A stretch of 9,822 nucleotides of DNA, from NCBI GenBank assembly GCA_946610655.1, contig CAMOCH010000031.1:1-9822 (forward strand), written 5' to 3'. The notes under the pieces were generated by a model, which was not told the DNA's origin, made no database searches, and saw nothing but the letters and a program-made list of their open reading frames with translations. The position numbers were made by a program, and so were the translations under genes. Every line of letters starts with the position of its first letter. The first letter of the stretch is position 1. The stretch comes from an uncultured Clostridia bacterium (GTDB lineage: Bacteria > Bacillota > Clostridia > Christensenellales > UBA1242). Below, piece after piece: positions 7,192 to 9,822 of this stretch.

Positions 7192-7557
7192 TTATTTCGA
7201 AATTTCATTTTCTTTAGAATTGTTAAGAATCACATTTATTTCATTTTTTAGGTGATTAATAACTCTGTTATTAAGAAGTGGTCTAGGAAGATTTTTTTGT
7301 ACAAATGATATATCAATTGTGTTATCTTCGGTGTCTTCGTAGATATAAATTAAATTCCTATTTTCTTTTTGAGCAGATCTTTTAACTGAGCAGAGATAGT
7401 AGTAAGTTTTGTTATCAACAATCCATTTAGTTAGTTCGCTCACATCAACTTTAATACCAACGCCATAAAGTTTTCTGTTTTCTGCGTAATAGTTGTTAAG
7501 AATTTCCAATATATTTTTTTTGCCAACTTTGTATAATTGAGTTTTTGTCTTATCCAT
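7192..7557 (-). CDS. Unrecognised 121-residue protein
   Basis: I do not recognise this family. The gene is well supported: an AGGAG site at 7568-7564 lies six bases before the ATG, with a strong promoter upstream and a hairpin terminator just after the stop. The protein has no signal peptide or membrane segment. It opens with a basic, probably helical part (KKNILEILNNYYAENRKLYG). A mixed stretch with LTKWIVDNKTYYYLCSVKR follows, suggesting beta strands, then an acidic turn (EDTEDN) and a helical Asn/Lys-rich tail. It has one cysteine and no metal or nucleotide motif. It stands alone, convergent with the DUF421/DUF4363 pair and divergent from the L10 operon. A small single-domain cytoplasmic protein is all that can be said. 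Confidence 0.82.
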   Translation of the reverse strand: MDKTKTQLYKVGKKNILEILNNYYAENRKLYGVGIKVDVSELTKWIVDNKTYYYLCSVKRSAQKENRNLIYIYEDTEDNTIDISFVQKNLPRPLLNNRVINHLKNEINVILNNSKENEISK

Positions 7558-7580
7558 TTTTTTCTCCTAAATGCTTAATC

Positions 7581-7609
7581 ATTATACAACAAGCTTACTC
7601 AAAAATCAA
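7581..7609 (-). promoter_or_regulatory. Promoter of the minus-strand 121-residue gene
   Basis: On the minus strand, TTGATT (7609-7604), a 17-base spacer and a perfect TATAAT (7586-7581) precede the ribosome binding site. The leader would be about 17 nt. Confidence 0.75.
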
Positions 7610-7650
7610 TACCCAAATTACAAAAATTTTAAAAATATTTATTCAGTGTG

Positions 7651-7678
7651 TTGACAATGCAAAAAATTTGTGTATAAT
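7651..7678 (+). promoter_or_regulatory. Promoter of the rplJ-rplL operon
   Basis: A perfect TTGACA (7651-7656) and a perfect TATAAT (7673-7678), 16 bases apart, are the strongest match to the consensus in the window. This fits high-level ribosomal protein expression. Transcription should start near 7685, giving a leader of about 160 nt. Confidence 0.88.
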
Positions 7679-7684
7679 ACTTTA

Positions 7685-7811
7685 TGTAATAAAAAATATT
7701 GATCTTTGCCAAAGACCGTAAGTGAACAAAAAGTTCTTAATATCTTACCGAGGGAAAGCTTGCAGATGATTTCTCACCTTGCTCGCGTTTTGGCGAAGCG
7801 AGGTTTTTTTA
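7685..7811 (+). promoter_or_regulatory. L10 leader RNA (autoregulatory element)
   Basis: The leader has the conserved marks of the L10 leader family: TGCCAAAGACCGTAAG (7707-7722) and, downstream, CTTACCGAGG (7744-7753), which pair around an inner hairpin (GAAC 7724-7727 with GTTC 7733-7736). An unpaired purine region and a terminator hairpin follow. In this family the L10(L12)4 complex binds the kink-turn-containing stem and represses its own operon. In Firmicutes this is thought to work by favouring the terminator. Confidence 0.85.
7777..7810 (+). terminator. Attenuator hairpin at the end of the L10 leader
   Basis: CCTTGCTCGC (7777-7786) pairs with GCGAAGCGAGG (7793-7803, one bulged A and one T-G pair) around a GTTTTG loop, then seven Ts (7804-7810). 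It lies 34 bases before rplJ, so it would cut off the operon when formed. Confidence 0.85.
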
Positions 7812-7844
7812 TTAACTTCACACTTAATAAAAGGGAGGAATAAA

Positions 7845-8333
7845 ATGTCAGCTAATTTCGAAAATAAAAAACAAATCGTTGAAGAAATTACAAATTATGC
7901 AAAACAAGCAAAAGCTGTTGTTCTTGTTGACTATCGTGGACTTACTGTTGAACAAGTTACAGAACTTCGTAATGCATACAGAAAAGCTGGTGCAGTTTAT
8001 AAAGTTTATAAAAATAGACTTATGAAGATTGCATTTGATGCATGCGGAATGAACTTTAAAACAGAAGACCTCGAAGGCACAACTGCTGTTGCTTTCTGTT
8101 CAAGTGATGCTGTTGTTCCTGCCAAGATTGCAGTTGATGGAGAAGAAAAATATAAAGTTCTTAAAGTTAAAGCTGGATATTGCGAAGGCAAATATCAAAC
8201 TCGTGACGAAGTTATTGCTTTAAGCAAAGTTCCATCAAAAGAAGTTTTGGTTGCACAATTACTTGGATTACTAACAAACCCTATGCGTTCATTTGCTGTT
8301 GCTGTTAGCGAAGTTGCAAAAAAGAGAGCATAG
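7845..8333 (+). CDS. rplJ: Large subunit ribosomal protein L10
   Basis: L10 anchors the L7/L12 stalk to 23S rRNA and is the autoregulator of this operon. The 162 residues are near the usual 165-175. The N-terminal RNA-binding domain shows the typical VVLVDYRGLTVEQVTELR block (about 27-44), then KVYKNRLMKIA (55-65), and TTAVAF near 79-84. The C-terminal helix that holds L12 dimers ends in a basic KKRA tail. The reading frame extends upstream to 7779, but that would run through the attenuator hairpin. The ATG at 7845, preceded by GGGAGG (7833-7838), is the true start. rplL follows after 37 bases. Confidence 0.97.
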   Translation: MSANFENKKQIVEEITNYAKQAKAVVLVDYRGLTVEQVTELRNAYRKAGAVYKVYKNRLMKIAFDACGMNFKTEDLEGTTAVAFCSSDAVVPAKIAVDGEEKYKVLKVKAGYCEGKYQTRDEVIALSKVPSKEVLVAQLLGLLTNPMRSFAVAVSEVAKKRA

Positions 8334-8370
8334 AACAATCAATTTTTATAAAAAATAAGGAGAAAATATA

Positions 8371-8745
8371 ATGGATAAAAATAAAATTATTGAAGAAATC
8401 AAAAATGCTACAGTTCTTGAACTTAATGAACTTGTTAAAGCAATTGAAGAAGAATTTGGCGTAAGCGCTGCTGCAATGGCAGTTGCTGCTCCTGCTGCTG
8501 GTGCCGCTGCTGGCGCTGCTGCTGCAGAAGAAAAAACAGAATTCAACGTTATTCTTAAAGAAGTTGGAGCTAACAAAATCAACGTTATCAAAGTTATCAG
8601 AGAAATCACTGGTCTTGGTCTTGCAGAATCTAAAGCTCTTGCAGACAACGCTCCAAGCACAATTAAAGAAAACGTTGCTAAAGACGCTGCTAACGAAATG
8701 TTAGAAAAATTCAAAGCTGCTGGTGCAGTTGCTGAACTTAAATAG
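8371..8745 (+). CDS. rplL: Large subunit ribosomal protein L7/L12
   Basis: L7/L12 forms the flexible stalk that recruits translation GTPases. The 124 residues are full length. Parts in order: an N-terminal dimerisation domain (about 1-32, with VLELNELVKAIEEEFGV), a strongly Ala-rich hinge (about 34-52) and the C-terminal factor-binding domain. That domain carries KINVIKVIREITGLGLAESK and ends in AGAVAELK. The hinge is coded mostly by GCT/GCA, which makes a local GC peak at about 8466-8526. The ribosome binding site AAGGAGA (8357-8363) lies seven bases before the ATG. Transcription comes from the rplJ promoter. The gene is followed by a terminator and not by rpoB. Confidence 0.98.
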   Translation: MDKNKIIEEIKNATVLELNELVKAIEEEFGVSAAAMAVAAPAAGAAAGAAAAEEKTEFNVILKEVGANKINVIKVIREITGLGLAESKALADNAPSTIKENVAKDAANEMLEKFKAAGAVAELK

Positions 8746-8781
8746 TATAAAATCAAAACAAAAATCAATTAAGCGTGAAGA

Positions 8782-8812
8782 AAAAAAGATGTGACCAAAT
8801 CACATCTTTTTT
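8782..8812 (+). terminator. Two-way terminator between rplL and the DUF1540 gene
   Basis: A 7-bp stem (GATGTGA 8788-8794 with TCACATC 8800-8806) with a five-base loop is flanked by an A run (8780-8787) and a T run (8807-8812). It can therefore terminate both the L10 operon and the convergent minus-strand gene whose stop codon is at 8813-8811. Confidence 0.88.
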
Positions 8813-9110
8813 ATTTTTGCTTAATTGTTAAACATTCTGGCTCATTAGTGTTTGTTTTTGTGGCAACGGTTATTCCGTTTGCAATGCAGCTTCCGCCGTG
8901 ATTAAACAAGCAACCTGCAACTTTACAGTCAACAATTGTATTAGTACGCAGTGCTTTTTGGGTAATAGTGCTTTTTTCTGTTTTTTTATAGTCTTCACTT
9001 GGTGTGTAACTTTGGCAGTTTGCAACTTTTTCAATAGTTATGTGTTTTGCCGAACATCTACAATTTTTATTATAGGTGCAGCCTTCACGCTTGCATTTTA
9101 AATCGAACAT
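8811..9110 (-). CDS. Tandem DUF1540-like cysteine-rich protein
   Basis: From the ATG at 9110 the protein has 99 residues and two copies of a cysteine motif typical of DUF1540: C-x4-C-x7-C-x12-17-C, with Tyr/Phe-Asn after the second Cys and Ala-x-x-Ile after the third. Repeat 1 uses C6, C11, C19 and C32 (phrase CTYNKNCRCSAKHI). Repeat 2 uses C62, C67, C75 and C93 (phrase CLFNHGGSCIANGI). C17 is an extra cysteine. The four cysteines suggest metal (probably zinc) binding; the family's function is unknown and it is common in clostridia. There is no signal peptide or membrane segment. The frame opens further upstream at a TTG (9170), but that codon lies in the likely -35 box. The ATG has only a weak GGTG ribosome site. 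Confidence 0.8.
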   Translation of the reverse strand: MFDLKCKREGCTYNKNCRCSAKHITIEKVANCQSYTPSEDYKKTEKSTITQKALRTNTIVDCKVAGCLFNHGGSCIANGITVATKTNTNEPECLTIKQK

Positions 9111-9141
9111 ACAATTATTATGCACCAAAACCGAATAAAAT

Positions 9142-9170
9142 ATTCTATTGCTAACAACTTTGTTTGACAA
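9142..9170 (-). promoter_or_regulatory. Promoter of the DUF1540 gene
   Basis: On the minus strand, TTGTCA (9170-9165), a 17-base spacer and TAGAAT (9147-9142) form a good promoter. Transcription should start near 9135, giving a leader of about 25 nt. Its -35 box occupies the same bases as that of the divergent rplI promoter. Confidence 0.65.
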
Positions 9171-9193
9171 TCGGGCACAAAACTTGTTAAAAT
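9164..9193 (+). promoter_or_regulatory. Promoter of rplI
   Basis: A perfect TTGACA (9164-9169), an 18-base spacer and TAAAAT (9188-9193) preceded by TGT give an extended -10 promoter. The -10 decamer TGTTAAAATT is identical to that of uvrA. Transcription should start near 9200, just before the ribosome binding site. Confidence 0.75.
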
Positions 9194-9213
9194 TAATGCG
9201 TAAGGAGATAATT

Positions 9214-9654
9214 ATGAAAGTTATTTTAACAGCCGATGTAAAAGCTCAAGGTAAAAAGGGCGATGTTATTAATGTTAGCGATGGCTACGCAAACAACTTT
9301 TTGTTTAAAAACGGATTGGCAGTTCCTGCAAATGCCGGAAATATCAGCGTGAACAACGCAAAAAAGAAGGCAGAAGAAGAGCGTATTGCTGCTGAAACAG
9401 CCGAGGCGAAACTTCTTGCAAAGCAACTAGCAAATGTTGAACTTACTATTGCAATTGAAGTTGGCGCAAACGGAAAAGCATTTGGAAGCGTTTCTGCAAA
9501 AGAAATTTCTGATGAACTTGCAAAACAAAATATTGATATAGACAAGAAAAAAATTGAGATTGCAACCATAAAAGCCATTGGAAATTATGTTGCAACAATT
9601 AAATTGTATAAAGGTGTTAACGCCAAACTTAAAGTTAAAGTTGTTCAAAAATAA
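9214..9654 (+). CDS. rplI: Large subunit ribosomal protein L9
   Basis: L9 binds 23S rRNA near the L1 stalk and affects frame maintenance. The 146 residues match the usual 147-150. The N-terminal rRNA-binding domain shows the family signature region (KKGDVINVSDGYANNFL, about 15-31, then GLAVPA). A long charged connecting helix (about 48-72, rich in Ala, Glu and Lys) joins it to the C-terminal domain with GKAFGSVSAKEI. The frame opens upstream at 9148, but the ATG at 9214 has AAGGAG at 9202-9207 and gives the correct N-terminus. It is transcribed alone, not with rpsF-ssb-rpsR or dnaB. A terminator begins at its stop codon. Confidence 0.97.
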   Translation: MKVILTADVKAQGKKGDVINVSDGYANNFLFKNGLAVPANAGNISVNNAKKKAEEERIAAETAEAKLLAKQLANVELTIAIEVGANGKAFGSVSAKEISDELAKQNIDIDKKKIEIATIKAIGNYVATIKLYKGVNAKLKVKVVQK

Positions 9655-9679
9655 AAATACCCCCAGGGGTGTTTTTTTG
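9653..9679 (+). terminator. Terminator of rplI
   Basis: The sequence AAAAATACCC (9653-9662) pairs with GGGTGTTTTT (9667-9676, one T-G pair) around a CCAG loop and continues into Ts to 9679. The hairpin overlaps the TAA stop codon. Confidence 0.8.
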
Positions 9680-9736
9680 TTGTTTACAAAAAATTTTTCA
9701 TGTTTTTTTACAAAATCGGTTAATTTTATTTGCTGA

Positions 9737-9777
9737 TTGTCGTTTACTTATTGTATATTATATTTATAAAATATAAT
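9737..9777 (+). promoter_or_regulatory. AT-rich promoter region of the last gene
   Basis: Candidate boxes are TTGTCG (9737-9742) with TATATT (9759-9764) at 16 bases, or TTGTAT (9751-9756) with TATAAT (9772-9777) at 15 bases. The high AT content prevents a firm choice. Confidence 0.4.
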
Positions 9778-9803
9778 AATATTAATAAGAGGAATGCAGC
9801 ATT

Positions 9804-9822
9804 ATGAAGAAATTTAAGAGGA
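9804..9822 (+). CDS. Start of an unidentified gene (six codons)
   Basis: An ATG at 9804 follows an AGAGGA ribosome site (9788-9793) by about ten bases and reads MKKFKR before the window ends. A nearer ATG at 9794 is followed by a stop after seven codons. The basic start could be the head of a signal peptide or of a cytosolic protein; nothing more can be said. Confidence 0.6.

Noticed and set aside
7724..7736. GAAC-N5-GTTC, resembling a LexA/SOS operator
   Set aside because: The spacer is five bases instead of four, it lies downstream of the transcription start, and it is the inner hairpin of the L10 leader RNA.
8466..8526. GCT-rich repeat-like tract as a possible microsatellite
   Set aside because: It encodes the normal Ala-rich hinge of L7/L12, and the codons are mixed rather than a pure repeat.
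9111..9170. Upstream TTG start adding 20 residues to the DUF1540 protein
   Set aside because: It has no ribosome site and coincides with the predicted -35 box; the cysteine motif begins right after the ATG at 9110.
1..9822. Possible reassigned TGA codon, since no gene here ends in TGA
   Set aside because: All visible stops are TAA or TAG, but conserved Trp codons are TGG and no gene needs TGA readthrough; low TGA use is common in AT-rich genomes.

Overview
This window is a low-GC stretch of bacterial chromosome carrying ordinary housekeeping genes. It most likely comes from a clostridia-like member of the Bacillota (Firmicutes). The signs are strong AGGAG-type ribosome binding sites, Firmicutes-type extended -10 promoters, U-tract terminators, an L10 leader RNA, a single-chain glycyl-tRNA synthetase, and the DUF421/DUF4363 and DUF1540 families. 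The standard bacterial code fits throughout: conserved tryptophans use TGG and no gene needs TGA read as an amino acid. No mobile element, CRISPR array, tRNA or rRNA gene was seen.

Layout. Bases 1-184 (minus) hold the 5' end of the glycyl-tRNA synthetase gene, divergent from uvrB. Bases 311-5680 (plus) hold uvrB, an unrecognised 136-residue gene, and uvrA. UvrA and UvrB form the damage-recognition part of nucleotide excision repair. The unknown gene lies between them with its own promoter and terminator. Bases 5872-6976 hold an overlapping pair: a DUF421/YetF-like membrane protein and a DUF4363-like single-span protein. Bases 7192-7557 (minus) hold a second unrecognised small gene with a clear promoter and terminator. 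Bases 7651-8745 hold the L10 operon: promoter, L10 autoregulatory leader with a terminator hairpin, rplJ (L10) and rplL (L7/L12). A shared hairpin then separates it from a convergent gene for a tandem DUF1540-like cysteine protein. That gene is divergent from rplI (L9), and the two promoters appear to use the same bases as -35 boxes on opposite strands. The window ends at the first codons of another plus-strand gene.

The most interesting points are regulatory. The uvrB -10 box is so close to the ATG that the transcript should be leaderless. The rplI/DUF1540 promoter pair overlaps at the -35. No Bacillus-type LexA box is seen at either uvr gene. The L10-L12 genes are not next to rplKA or rpoBC. 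The two unrecognised small proteins (2348-2758 and 7192-7557) are the best candidates for undescribed function, but nothing in the sequence shows a new multi-gene system.
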